Of a DNA stretch of 64,000 nucleotides, positions 12,350 through 24,500 are shown one piece after another. How positions within the stretch are numbered: the stretch's first letter is position 1; the number at the start of each line of letters is the position of its first letter. The notes under the pieces are model-generated. The model did no database searches. It had not been told where the DNA came from and worked only from the letters and a program-made list of their open reading frames with translations. The position numbers and the translations under genes were made by a program. The DNA is from Panicum virgatum (lineage: Eukaryota; Streptophyta; Magnoliopsida; Poales; Poaceae), in assembly GCF_016808335.1 (NCBI RefSeq), contig NC_053153.1, forward strand, positions 25,530,090 to 25,594,089. Reading direction: 5' to 3'.

Positions 12350-12665
12350 GTGGTCTTGTTTGGAAGTGCAAAAATACTAGCGCGCACATTTTTTGAGAAG
12401 AGAATCTCGCATGCATGGTGTACTAAATGAAGTTTATTTGCAAAATTTTTTTAGGAATGGGTGTAACTTTTCGCGACGAATCTAATGACGGTAATTAATT
12501 AATAATTAGCTACAGTGATACTACAATAAGCATCCTTTAATCGCGCGGTCAAATACCTCATTAGATTCTTCAGGATCACTAGCGCGGGGCTCTGAAGTTG
12601 GTTTTGTAAACTGATTTTTTTGATACAATAATTAATGGTCAAAATTATTACTATTTCTAACACGC
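12350..12665. repeat. Degenerate MITE-like sequence
   Basis: The words gcgacgaatctaatgac and cctcattagattc are arranged in opposite orientation, as in a common grass Tourist/Harbinger-type MITE (compare 25616-25910). A clear terminal repeat pair and target-site duplication could not be found. It lies in the upstream region of the RABC gene. Confidence 0.35.
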
Positions 12666-13076
12666 TATAATTCTAACACGAAGCCAGTAAACTCCGGCGC
12701 GCGCCATCCCCGTCGCTCCCTCCGCGGGCTTGGATGCTCCTACAAATGTGTCCACCCGGTCGGAACCGGGGGTAGCGTAGCCAACTCCCTCCGAGTATCC
12801 ATCCATCCATCCCCTCGTGCCCGGCAGCGCCGGACCCGGAGCACAACTCGTCCACGTACCCCCACTACCACCCCGCGCCGCCCGAACCGCGGGCCGCCGC
12901 AGCAGGCAGGTTCCGGGCCGAATCGCCAGAAACACACGTCCGCCACGCCACCCCTGCAGGCTGCAGAGCAGCCAAAACACCCCGAGTCAGGCCAGGGGAT
13001 CCCACCCGTGACGCAACCCGCCCGCCGGGCTCGGCACTCGGCCGGCCGCCTGGCCTGTGGCCCGAGCGCGCGCCGC

Positions 13077-13078
<2 letters not shown>

Positions 13079-13134
<56 letters not shown>

Positions 13135-13149
13135 GCCTGCCTGCCTGCC
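13079..13149. repeat. CT microsatellite (about 26 units) followed by GCCT tetranucleotide repeat
   Basis: An uninterrupted CT run spans 13079-13130, followed directly by about 4.5 GCCT units (13131-13149). It starts about 290 bp upstream of the RABC start codon, in the likely 5' UTR or core promoter. Pyrimidine-rich CT tracts are common near plant transcription starts. The opposite-strand Arg-Glu repeat ORF is only a translation of this run. Confidence 0.95.
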
Positions 13150-13370
13150 ATAAGTAGCTGGACCAGCCGTCGCCCAACGTCTCTCCCCCGGTCAAAGCCA
13201 GCACGACAACACACGAGTCCGCCCAGCTTGCCCCCCTCGCTCGCTTCTCTCCCTGCCCGCTGCCGGCCCGGGCCTCCATCCCCCCGCCACGCCTCCCGCG
13301 TGCCGGCCCCGGCCCCGCATTCCTCCCCGCGCCGCTCCGCCGCCGAATCGGGCGGAATCCGAGAGGGGGG

Positions 13371-16300
13371 ATGGGGTCGCCGGGGGCGGGGAGCAGCGGC
13401 GGCGGCCACGAGTGCTCCTTCAAGATCCTCCTCATCGGGGACTCGGGCGTCGGCAAGAGCAGCCTCCTCGTCAGCTTCGTCGCCGCCTCCCACCTCGACG
13501 ACGACATCGCGCCGACCATCGGTACGCCGTCCATCGCCCGCCACGCCTGCGCTCCTCCACTTCCTCCCCGCCCCCGCGTCGATCCAAGTCGACTCCCCGA
13601 TCAGGCCTAGCGCTGGCCCTCACGCGGCCGCGCTGCCGCGGAGCCGGACCTAGAGCCCCAGCGTGCGCTCCTAGTCGTAGCACTGGCAGCGAGTGGTACA
13701 GCGCTGTGATTTCCGGGCGCACGAAGGCAGCTAGCTGTGGAGGCAGGAATCCGCGCGTCAGTCTATCGCTCGCCAGGGAACTTCTGCTCCGCTGTGTCAT
13801 CGCCATCACGCGCACCGGGAGGAAAACTGGGAGCGCGCCTCAATTATTGCCTCTGCTTTTTTTTTAATCATTCCGAGTCTGCTGCTCTAGCTCTATTAAT
13901 TAGTCCGTGGGGGTGATCCGCCTTATGTGCCGGTTCCTCCCTTTCGGTGACCAGGAGCGTGAAGTAGGTGGCGGGTTAAGGGCACGAGCGACTTGGATCA
14001 GTGTAGTGAGCGAACTTCCACCATTTTTAATGTCGGAGCCGGTTTCTGCTCTTGCTTGTACTGGGGAGTTACTGCAATGGTTCCACCTTTCTTCCTGTCC
14101 GTTGGGAGGAGTTGAAAAAATTCCCCGATGCTGCTACTGCTGTACCGTGCACCAGGCCTTGTGGACTGGTAGTTAAGTTAGCTTAGATCAGAAACTAATT
14201 TCAAATTATGTTGGTTACATTAGCTCCTTGATCTTACTTTCCATTCTCTCAGTGCTATATGATATCACTATAATACTATAAAAGAGCAATCATGTTTCCC
14301 CTGCAAATAAAAAAAAGTTTGAAGGGCAAGCCATCCTTCATAATCTCAACTGTGTAGCATGCTGTCATTATTAAAAAGAGAATCCACAGCTTATACAGGT
14401 CCTGATCGTGCACATATTTAAAATAGAAGTTGCTATCCTTATTTCCTAGCAGGCTGCTGTTTAAGAAAATTTCAACTAATATTGTAGCTTATATGTTATC
14501 CGCTGAGGGTGGCTCTAACATGACAGGTACACCTGCCTCTGCAAGTCCAATTTGGCGCTTTAGGGTTTTTCTGCATGCTTGTGGTGTGTCATACTTTTAT
14601 CTAATCAAACGGCATGCCGGCTGATTTCTGTTTCACACTTGTTGCCAGGAGTGGATTTTAAAATCAAATTCCTTACAGTTGGTGGAAAGAAACTAAAGTT
14701 GACAATATGGGATACTGGTAAGCATGCACTTTGATTATGTAGCATATTATTTGGTATTTCTTATTATATATCTGATTGCTGATGGGAATACACAATGCTA
14801 GAAAGCTGTTTTGTGTACAGTTTGGTATCCGAGTCAGAACTTGTTGAACATTCCACCCTTTGTGGCTAAATAATTCTGTTCCTACACCTTTTACAATTCC
14901 ACCCTTCTTTGCTCTCATTACTGTTTGTGGTTTGAGAATCAAAGTTTGCTTTTCAGCTAATATATTTGGGTTCTTCCTTTGTACCTGCCCCTACATCCTG
15001 GCCATTAGGGTTTCTTTTTCACAGATTTTAGCTGCACCTTCCTGCTTTGCACCTAAAATATCTTGCTACTTTCGCCATGTTAGCCCTTACATCCCCAAAT
15101 CATTGCCACCCTAGGTTCCATCAATATTAAAAGTTCTGTTGTAGCCCCACTCTCTCCTTTGTTCTAAAGTAGCTCTGGCCATATTAACTCTGTCTACTAC
15201 AGTACTACTGCTAGAACTTGAAGGCTTCTGAGCTATCTATTAAAAGCATTAATTATGTTTTATTGTTTTCTGATATTTCAATATTCGAAAAACTTATGTT
15301 CCATACTTCCATTGCTTTGCAGCTGGCCAAGAGAGGTTTAGGACAATCACTAGTTCTTACTACAGAGGTGCTCAGGGAATTATTCTAGGTAACATAATAT
15401 GTTTACTACAAGTTGACTGCTTAAATATATCATCTTGTCACACTAGTCTCAAATTTGTCACCCTGACATCATATAATTGAAATATGCCATAGAATCATGA
15501 CTAAAAAATAAGCTCACCATAAGGTTGGTCATCAGATGTTACAATATCTTAGCCTATGTTAATGTTGAGGGTTTTACATGTTGCAATGAGTACCTTATGA
15601 TTTCTTTATGTCAATGATATATCTTGCCTTGATGGTGTACATTACTTATATATTGCCGCGTATGAATTCACCAAATTCGTTGGTATGTGATGTATGATGT
15701 ATCCCTTTCACGGCAGTAATAATCACCTCCATGATATTTTGTAAATAATGTTCAGCATATTTATCCATGCACAACTTTGCAGGGAAGCATATCTTGTCTG
15801 TTGCAATTAAAAGACATCGTATTTGTAATTTTTTTAATCATGTTTTGAATTGGATCTCTCACTGAACTTTGGATGACAATTCCAAATGATTGCGTGGCAT
15901 GGACCATTTCAGCTGTTGCATTTATGCATGGCCATGAAGCCTATCTTGTCTGTTGCATATCACATGAAGCATATCTTGTCTGTTGCAGTTATTAAATACA
16001 TTATGTTATATTTTAATGGTGAACAGTCTAGAGAGTTTGCTGGTGTTTGGTCCATATCTTGTTTTCGTGCTTTAATTGTCGCATTCATGGAATCTGAATC
16101 GTGACACCAATATTGATGATGTAGAAATGCATTGTTAACTTCTAGTGGAAATTTTGCCTCTTGAATTTCTCAGTCCAGTCCATATTGTTCTTTTGGTGCT
16201 TCAAACATATTTAAGGTCTAATGACTTTGTATTTCATCGTAGTATATGATGTTACAAAGCGTGAGAGTTTCTCAAATTTGGCTGATGTGTGGACTAAGGA

Positions 16301-17710
16301 AATTGAAGCAAACTCAACAAACAAAGACTGCATAAAAATGCTTGTTGGAAACAAAGTTGACAAGGTACCATCTCTGCTTGAAACTTGATTGTTATTTGCT
16401 TTTCTGGAAAGATTGTGGTCTGATCTAAGAATCTCTAGACCTGTTGTTGCTACACAAGTAGTGGTTTCTAAACATTCTTTACTCTTTTTTATTCCTTTTC
16501 ACCCCCTAACATTCATAGCTGTAGAAAGTAAAACCGATGGGCTCTATATGGGAGAATAACTACAGTTCTTAGTTTTGATTTTGATGGCATCATCTTGCAG
16601 GATGATGAAAGAATGGTCACAAGAGAAGAAGGCCTTGCCTTTGCAGAAGAATCTGGGTGTCTATTTCTCGAGAGCAGTGCAAAAACACGAGAAAATGTTG
16701 AGAAATGTTTTGAAGAACTTGCATTAAAGGTATGCTTGGAGAAAGACATTGTGCACCATAACGTTATCTGCTTAGAGCCCTTCTTTCCGTGGGATTTTAA
16801 GGCACCATATAATATACACATAAACATGAACTTCATGTCTTCTTTGGGGGCCCATATCCTGGTCCTGCCATATGGCTCCCAAAGTGGCTCTATCCTGGCA
16901 CTGCAATATTGAATTGAGTGCATGTTTTTGCCAATCTTCCCATGTTCAGTCTATACCACCATTTACACCGAAGCTTGAGACATTTGCTGTGTTCTGATTA
17001 AACTACTCCCTCCGTTCCTTATAGGTTGTTTGGGCTTTTCTAGGTTCATCGTATAGAGAATGTATTTGCTATGCACCTATATATAACATATGTCTAGTTG
17101 CATAGCAAAAGCTATGAACCTAGAAAAGGAACGAAGGGAGTAGTAATTTAAGTAATCAAACAAAAACCATACTCCCTCTGTTCTGTTCCAAATTATAGGT
17201 TGTTTTGACTTTTCTAGGTTCATAGTTTTGCTATGAACCTAGATTTACGCTATGTCTAGATGCATAGTAAGAATTATGTATCTAGAAAAGACAAAACGAC
17301 CTATAATTTGGAACGGTGGGAGTATTTCTCAGAGTTAACTGTCACATGTGTATGATTCTTTCTGCATACTGATGCATAACTCAATTGCACTCTTGGTGAG
17401 GTGTAAAGACGGCTAAGCAAGTACAAAATATGCCTGCATGTTGATACTTCTAGGAACATAGCGGGCTGAAATTCGCTATGGGGAACATGATGGATTGTTG
17501 TTCTTCAGGTTATTATGAAGAGCGCAGATGGCTTATTTTCCAGCTGAAAACCTATTTTACGCATTGCATGAACCATGATGTGCTATTATGATGCAGATTC
17601 TCGAGGTCCCAAGTCTCCTGGAGGAAGGGTCTTCTTCGGTTGTCAAGAGGAACATCCTCAAACAGAAGCAGGAAAATCATGCAAAGCACGGTGGTGGATG
17701 CTGTCAATAA
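13371..17710 (+). CDS. Ras-related small GTPase, RABC (Rab18-type)
   Basis: Six exons: 13371-13521, 14649-14717, 15323-15388, 16243-16364, 16601-16729, 17597-17710. All introns are GT-AG, the phases agree, and the product is 216 aa. The G1 P-loop GDSGVGKSS is at about residue 23, followed by an effector region with Thr-Ile-Gly, WDTAGQE at about 71-77, NKVD at about 132-135 and the G5 SSAK at about 161-164. The tail ends GGGCCQ, a double-cysteine geranylgeranylation site. The C-terminal [20 protein letters not shown] stretch and the [19 protein letters not shown] switch region match plant RABC/Rab18 proteins as remembered. Animal Rab18 works on lipid droplets and ER contacts; plant RABC2 has been linked to peroxisome and myosin partners. 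The start is the first ATG giving an N-terminus of family length. The gene converges on the FluG-type gene. Confidence 0.93.
17006..17140. mobile_element. Stowaway MITE in the last RABC intron
   Basis: The termini CTCCCTCCGTTCC and ...GGAACGAAGGGAG are inverted repeats flanked by TA on both sides (17004-17005 and 17141-17142), the Tc1/mariner-type target. It is 135 bp long, noncoding and partly self-complementary (internal aacctagaaaag and its complement). Confidence 0.9.
17172..17322. mobile_element. Second Stowaway MITE in the last RABC intron
   Basis: It starts CTCCCTCTGTTC and ends ...GGAACGGTGGGAG, flanked by TA (17170-17171 and 17323-17324). The inverted repeat extends through ccaaattataggt and its complement, and an internal foldback includes gttcatagttttgctatgaac. 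It is only 31 bp from the first Stowaway copy. Confidence 0.88.
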
Positions 17711-18278
17711 ATGAGCCAATCCCCTCGGCACGTTTGGTCGTCTTCGTGTGAGCTGCCCTTATGTTCTGCTGTAAATGATTTGTATCTACATGGTCTATGA
17801 GTAAAAAGGGGGTTACATAATCAGCTTGGGGGTTTTTTGGTTAGTGATTACAATTGATTTGTACAAAGGAGATGTGGCCTCTTTTCGGTGTTATTCAATT
17901 TTTTTTCGATCCAGTTTGGTGTAGCAGTTTTGTTGTTGCCCTTGAGATGGAATCAGCTATCTTTTTTCTCCATCTTTCGTTACTTTCCAATTTGGTACTA
18001 GTTGCAGGGTTAAAGAATCAGCTCTCTCCATATCTCTTAATTATCGTTTCTTCTATAGTTGGAGCTTAGGCTCTGCTTGTTTTAGCTTGCAGATTATGGA
18101 TTGTGTTGCTGATCACACGGCCGCTACGGGGACACGCAGCAAGATTTGGGTGGCCGGGATTATTTTAGGGTTAAATTTAATTAACAAATTGGCGTCTTAA
18201 GGTGCGAGTGCCGTAAAACTACCAAAGAGGAGGGTGGTGTGCGACAAGAGAACGAGATGTATGGAAGAAGGATGCCCA
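17711..18278. other. RABC 3' flank between convergent genes
   Basis: The sequence after the RABC stop is T-rich and probably holds its 3' UTR. No other gene is seen before the MITE at 18279. Confidence 0.6.
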
Positions 18279-18504
18279 TGAGGGACTAAGTTTTTTTAGA
18301 CCCGTCCCTTCACTCGAATAATGAGTTTGCATGTGCCTATTTAACACAACATTTATTTTATTTAATAATAAGTGAAAAAGCCACGAATCAAGTTCGGTTA
18401 CATGACAAGAGAATAGAGTTGAACATCAAACAAAATTTATTCTTCCACAGTCTCTCGGTCATGCGGTTACACTTGCTAGGTCTTAAAAAAAACTTAGTCC
18501 CTCA
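18279..18504. mobile_element. MITE forming the 3' flank of the FluG-type gene
   Basis: Inverted termini TGAGGGACTAAGTTTTTTT and its complement (ending ...AACTTAGTCCCTCA) span 226 bp. The right end lies 15 bp beyond the stop codon of the minus-strand FluG-type gene. On the minus strand the MITE contains overlapping AATAAA motifs (plus-strand 18352-18362), so it probably contributes the 3' UTR and poly(A) signals. A target duplication could not be resolved, so the superfamily is uncertain. Confidence 0.7.
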
Positions 18505-18519
18505 ATCCGCTCGTTTGTC

Positions 18520-21500
18520 CTAGTACCGGTAGATGAGATCGTTAAATGCCCCTGGATTCTTTGCATAGTGATCTATTTCGGCCTGCAGGACACAAAAATG
18601 GCAGAATTGTGAGCAAATCCAAAATATCTTACTACCAAAAAAGAACAGCAACACAAGTGGATATGAAACAATGCTGACCTTCCGTACAGCTATAGCGGTC
18701 GTGACAAGTTTATCACCAATTAATTCATGCAAGACCTTATCTCCAGAAAGCGAATCTATGGATTCCTGCAGGTTCTGCGGTAGCCTTTTGAGTTTGGAAG
18801 CATAATCTGCAGGGTTTGATTCTGCAAACAACACGAGCCGCATGAGACATTTGCATCCGGTGGTGGCTGGTGGGCGCATATGTAATGGTGCTTTCTGGGC
18901 ATATGATGTGAAAAAAGAAAACATGTATTATCAGTATTAACTTCTATAATGAACATTTATCAGACCAAGGGTTAGTAAAAGATATTCATACCAATTGGTT
19001 CAGGCAACTTGAGGCCTCTTCTTAGGCCATCAATGCCGGCAGCAACGATGGCTGCAAGGCCCAAGTGAGGATTTGCGCATGCATCGAAGGATTTGATCTC
19101 GAAGTTGCTGACTAAATCAAGAGGCACGCCAGGTGGGCATGCGGTTCTCAATGGAGCCTCCCTGTTCTCTTTCCCCCAGCATAGATAAGCTCCACTCCAT
19201 GTATTTGGCTGAATCCGATCATAGCTATACACAAAAGATCAAGTGAAGATGATTATTAAATAGTGGCACATGACACACTGATCTGAAATGATTGCATCAA
19301 TATCCTGGTAATTAAGCCCTCTAGATTATAAGGAAGGAATACAAGGATTTGCATCTTGTAATTTTGTAAGTATCATGCAGCTTATGTGAGAAACACTGTA
19401 TCGAGTTATCCAAATTTTAATTTAATTACAGGAAGCTCTTAGAAGCATTAAGAGAAGACATTACCTGTTTGGGTGAGGAGCAGTAAATGCCAATATTGAT
19501 GAAAGATGATGATACACTCCAGCAAGGAACTGTGCTCCCGTTTTTGACATTCCATAAAAATTATCTTTACTTGACCCCATAAAAACATTCTGATCATTTT
19601 CCCACAAACTCAGATGCACGTGAGAACCAGATCCAATATCATTCAAATCAGGCCTGGAAAGTGTTGAAGCAGAAGGATCAGATACCAGATACATAAGTTT
19701 CAAATGATTGGTGATCCAATATTAACCAAGTATAGCTCATTTCAGCTCCCTTCGGTACCAAAAGAGTTCCAACCTTCTATTGCCTGCCCTGTTCACATAT
19801 ATTGCTACTTGCAGAAAACAATGTACACAGATAAATCCATTCTTCAGAGCTGGTATATAAGTTGTTTCTATTTACTACTTAATCATTAACTTAATTTTAC
19901 TTGAGAGCTTTCATCTATGATCATTGAATAAAGACGAAGTTAGTCCCCATCATCTAACTATAATATGTTGAAACTTGGAATGGGCAGACATCCATGTCGA
20001 TCCATGAACTTACTTTGGAAGAAATGTTGCTAGCAGTCCAAGCTTTCGAGCAATTGATTTAATAGTCTCACGGGCATATATCAATTTGTCAGCCGCAAGA
20101 GTGCACAAGATATACTTCAAGGCTATCTCAAATTGCCCTTTTCCAGATTCAGCATGCAACTGGCATTTTTTTTAGGGGAGCCGTGGAGGTAAAACATAAA
20201 AAAAAATCATAAATCTTGCGAATTAACCAATAGATTTGACATCAAATTTTGTACTTTAAAATGATACTTTGCACGCAAAAAGGTAAATCACTTACCTGCT
20301 CAACCACAATGTCTGAAGTTTTGAGAGAAGAATATACTTCTTGTAATATAGATGATGCGCCATCAAATGCGGAAGTTGAGCAGTAATTGGTATTATCATA
20401 TGGAACCCACTGCTCAACCCCATCACTGCAGAGTTTTCTATTAGGATCCCGTGAAGAATAAAAAGTTTTTTTAAATATTCTCATTATGAACTAGTCAGGG
20501 AAAGCTACCTTACTAATTTTCTGCGAAGAAAAAATTCATTTTCAAAACCCGCCTTCATTGTCTGAAAGGATAAATAACTATACGTAAATACCAAAATGAA
20601 TGCACTTTAGATCCATGAGACCAAAACGGCGTTTAAAAATGTAGACAAGAGAAAGTGTGGATTTATTCTTACCACATTGAACTCATCTAGCAGAACTTTA
20701 GTGACTTTCCTCAAGGCATTTCTAGGACAGTATTCCCAGGCTTCTCCAGGGCTTATTTGCATGTCAGCCATCACCATTTCCTCCCGACTTGACCTTGAGA
20801 CAAGAAAATTTATATTATAATAGTCAAGCCAATTTTAATAGATATATTACTAAAGATCATAACACATGATGCAAATTGATGCCACCTAAACAAGTAGAAC
20901 ACTATTAGCCATGATGTTACAATTGATATTTAGAGCTATAACGTAATTTAGATTTTTATTTCATAAGAATATATTAGGTGATTACTGATTAATAGCGAAG
21001 GAATGAGACTGTCATGATATTTTAAGAAATGTTATCCCTTGTTCTTGCAGCAGTTATCAATATAAATGGCATAGGAACTTCAAATGTATACATACGAGAG
21101 AGGAATATAAATAGAACGTAAACCAGCATACTAATGTTATGGAGACAAGACTGGGAAGACGATAAAACAAATAAACATGAAAAAAAGTGTCAACATATGT
21201 ATCCACGAAAAAAGTAATGAAGAAGAAAATGGGCCTAGTTCAGTTGGTGGATAGTGTGGGTGTACCTACCCAGGTTCAAGTCCTCTTCAACACAAATTGG
21301 GGTGCCTTTTTCTTTATGTTTACAATTACAATGCTACATTGTTCCTCCTAGATTAGCTGAGTTTGTTTTAAAAAAAGGTACTGAAGGAAATGTTTAAAAC
21401 AATCAGAAATACCATGGGAGCCTCAGAAGTGTTGGCATATCTGGTACAAGTCTGATCTCGCCTACACCAGTAAGGTTAGTTCCATCTGCTGGCCCATCAC

Positions 21501-24500
21501 AAAATGAAGTCATTCCCATTACCGCATAAGTCAGACCAACACCCTTATTCCTTGTAACCTCATAAAACCGTCCAGCTGGCACAACCTGAAAGCAAAATTC
21601 CATGAAAAATGAGTAAAATATGATATCTTATTTTCTCAAGACAAAGAAGAACACTTGCAACTCTAAGAATATACTTTTGCTACATAGTTACTAAGTTGGC
21701 TGCGTATTTTGTAAAGAAAAAAGAAGAAGCAAAACTAAACAAAAGAAAGAACAGTAACAACGTTCATTATAAGTTGACTGCGTATATGGAGCAGATAACA
21801 GTGCAAGGCAAAAAAATCCAACTGATAACCTTTTTTTTCCTAAGGCAACACTAACAGGTAACTTCTGATCCATGAACCATGAGAAGTTATTGATACTTCA
21901 CATCATGTTCATTGTGGTATGTGATCGGAAAAGGTATGCTTACACGGCATCTATTTTGGCCAGAGGCATCACTCCAGATTATCCGAACGAAGAGAACGTC
22001 TTCCTCAACAGAAGTTGATGACACACCGCCACCAGCTATGGTAGTTTCATGATTAATTGATCCATTGGTAACATTTAACTTGTATAGATGCAATGCATTT
22101 CTTCTAAAGATATCCTCAACTGCTTCAATGGCTTCCTGAATGCTAAGGTCTCCGTCTTCACATGCGGCAGCTAGGACATGATAAACAACATCCCGTGCCC
22201 TTTTTGCACCTATAAATCAGCATAATATTAATTAACAAATTATACATCAAACCAGTATGTTGAATATAGACTCAAATATTTAGGTACGCCATTCCTTGAT
22301 TTGAAGTACACATTGCAAACATATCTATAGATCAAAACTCCATGAACAAAAAGTTTCCGCTCTAATCCCTTTGTTATCAGTCAAAAAGTATTTTTGTTTA
22401 TCCTAATGCAAGCTACCATTCACGCACCTTGATTTCTGAGTAGATATTTAACATTTGTACTGACATGCAATGCTACTCAATCATCTTATGAACTAGTTAA
22501 AATGATGAATATACCTAGATAATATGTCTCTGGAAAAGCATATCCATCTGTACTGAACATGACCTGAAATTGTTTGTAAATTAGAGATAACAAGCAAAGT
22601 GTACCTTCAAAATTGGAAATGCTGAATATCAGGATATGTGTACTTGTAGGAAGGATAGAATGTTAGTATTGATCTCCACTGGGCCAGTCCAACGACTGGG
22701 CCAACCTTGACTCGCGTTCTGATCGGGGACGCCCAGCCCAATATGAGGCTGGTGGGCCTCCGTCGCGCAGCTCTATAAAGTGGAGGTGGGATTAGAGGCT
22801 CATGTCACGAGGTTCGCCGCCGCTACAGTTCCCACCGTCCTAAACCCTAACCCGATCTAGAGGGAAAGGCTGCTGCGGCGGGAAGCGCCACCAGTGACGC
22901 ACCATCGCCGTCGACCATGCCACTGTCGTCGCAGGATGTCATCACCACCGGCACCGGCACTACAACTTCTACATCGCCCGTCGCTGCCTATGCGCAGCCT
23001 CCATCGACGAACGCGGCTGCACTATGGAAACAGCAAGGTATTTCTCTTGGTCAAGTTCGTCACCCACTCGATCTACCACTACGCGATCCAAAGTTGTTTC
23101 TAACATAGAATGCATATAAATTGTGGGTTACAATTGCATTGAACCTCGAGGGTATTATATAGGGGGTACAAGACTTGGAGAAGACACCTTCCTAGGATAT
23201 TTACTATACTAACAAATATACTCAAAAAGTACTGAATGAATCAAAATGGAGTAATGTGACATGATTCTGAATATCAGAGAAAGGACTAACATGAGTAAAC
23301 TAGGTGTATTGGTTGAACAAGATACTTTCAAACCTAAAATGCCTAAGACGGAAGGCCTGCCTGGACATCACCAAATTTCTATAGACAGCTTCCAGAATAG
23401 ATACTCTCTGCTATGATCAAAGAACCACTACTGGCAGGAACCGCACACTAGCAGTAGCAGTTAGAAGATACATACTTATAGGTATCTCAGAATCTGACAA
23501 CCAAATCAAGATGGCCAAATATGTCTGGCTTATATTACTTTATACAGCAACTCAGAAGATTTGGATGAGTTCTATAATTTAGTCCTACTAGTGTAGAGTG
23601 CGTACAGCCGTACACAGTAACATACAAGCAATATGCTAAATGTGAAGGGAGGATAAGACTCAGTTCCGGTTGTCAGCAACACTGGATCGTGAGGTAAAAT
23701 GTGGACGTATTTCAGTACTTGGACAACTCTTCTAGAAACTGCCATTCACAAAATGATGATTTACCTTCTTTATGGGAGCTAGCTCCAGAAGCTCTTTCAG
23801 TGATGATGTCATTCCATGAACACTAAGTTTTGGAATTGCCAAGCCAAAATCAAGATAGACCTGATTGTTTTTTGTTTAGGATTGTTAAAATCCATGAAAC
23901 CAAAATATATACAGCAGGATAAAATGATGATATACCTGGGAATAAACAGATGCAAGATAAGATGCTTCCTTAGAAAATGGATAAGAAGCATGCAAAAGAA
24001 CAATTTGGCACTTAGAAAATCTTTTATCCTCAAGAACAGCACGCAAATGTAGTGGGTTGCACTTTCGCAAGTCTAGATCCTTATCTCCGAAACTGAAAAA
24101 TATATAGGAGTATATGTATTTGAGATATTGAACCAACCAAAAATATAACATTGCTTTTATACTAGGAGTAAATTGCCATCACCCTGTGTGAATCTGCACT
24201 GGCAAGTTGACTGACACAGCAATTTCAAGACTGCAGGTAAATAGATAGTCAATCAGGTTCTTGTTTGTAATCCGAAACGGCCTAGGACCTGAAAAAACAT
24301 GGAGGGATGTAATTGCAAAATTTGTGTTGATCTTGTTTTAGGTGTTTTATCTCCATGGTAAGGAAAAGGCTTTTACCTGTTAGCTCCTTTCGAAGACCAT
24401 CCTCTGCATCAGTCTTGCTAACGTTGGGATTGATCTCTAAGCCACTTCTATATGCAGCTATGCTTTTCAATGCAACAATTTGGGTAGACACTGTGAGTGA

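Noticed and set aside
12740..13534. 264-aa minus-strand ORF with an Arg-Glu repeat
   Set aside because: The repeat is a translation of the CT microsatellite, and the rest is complement of RABC leader and exon 1.
21232..21290. Possible tRNA gene
   Set aside because: Boxes A and B are good, but the flanks do not make an acceptor stem and a SINE-like body follows.
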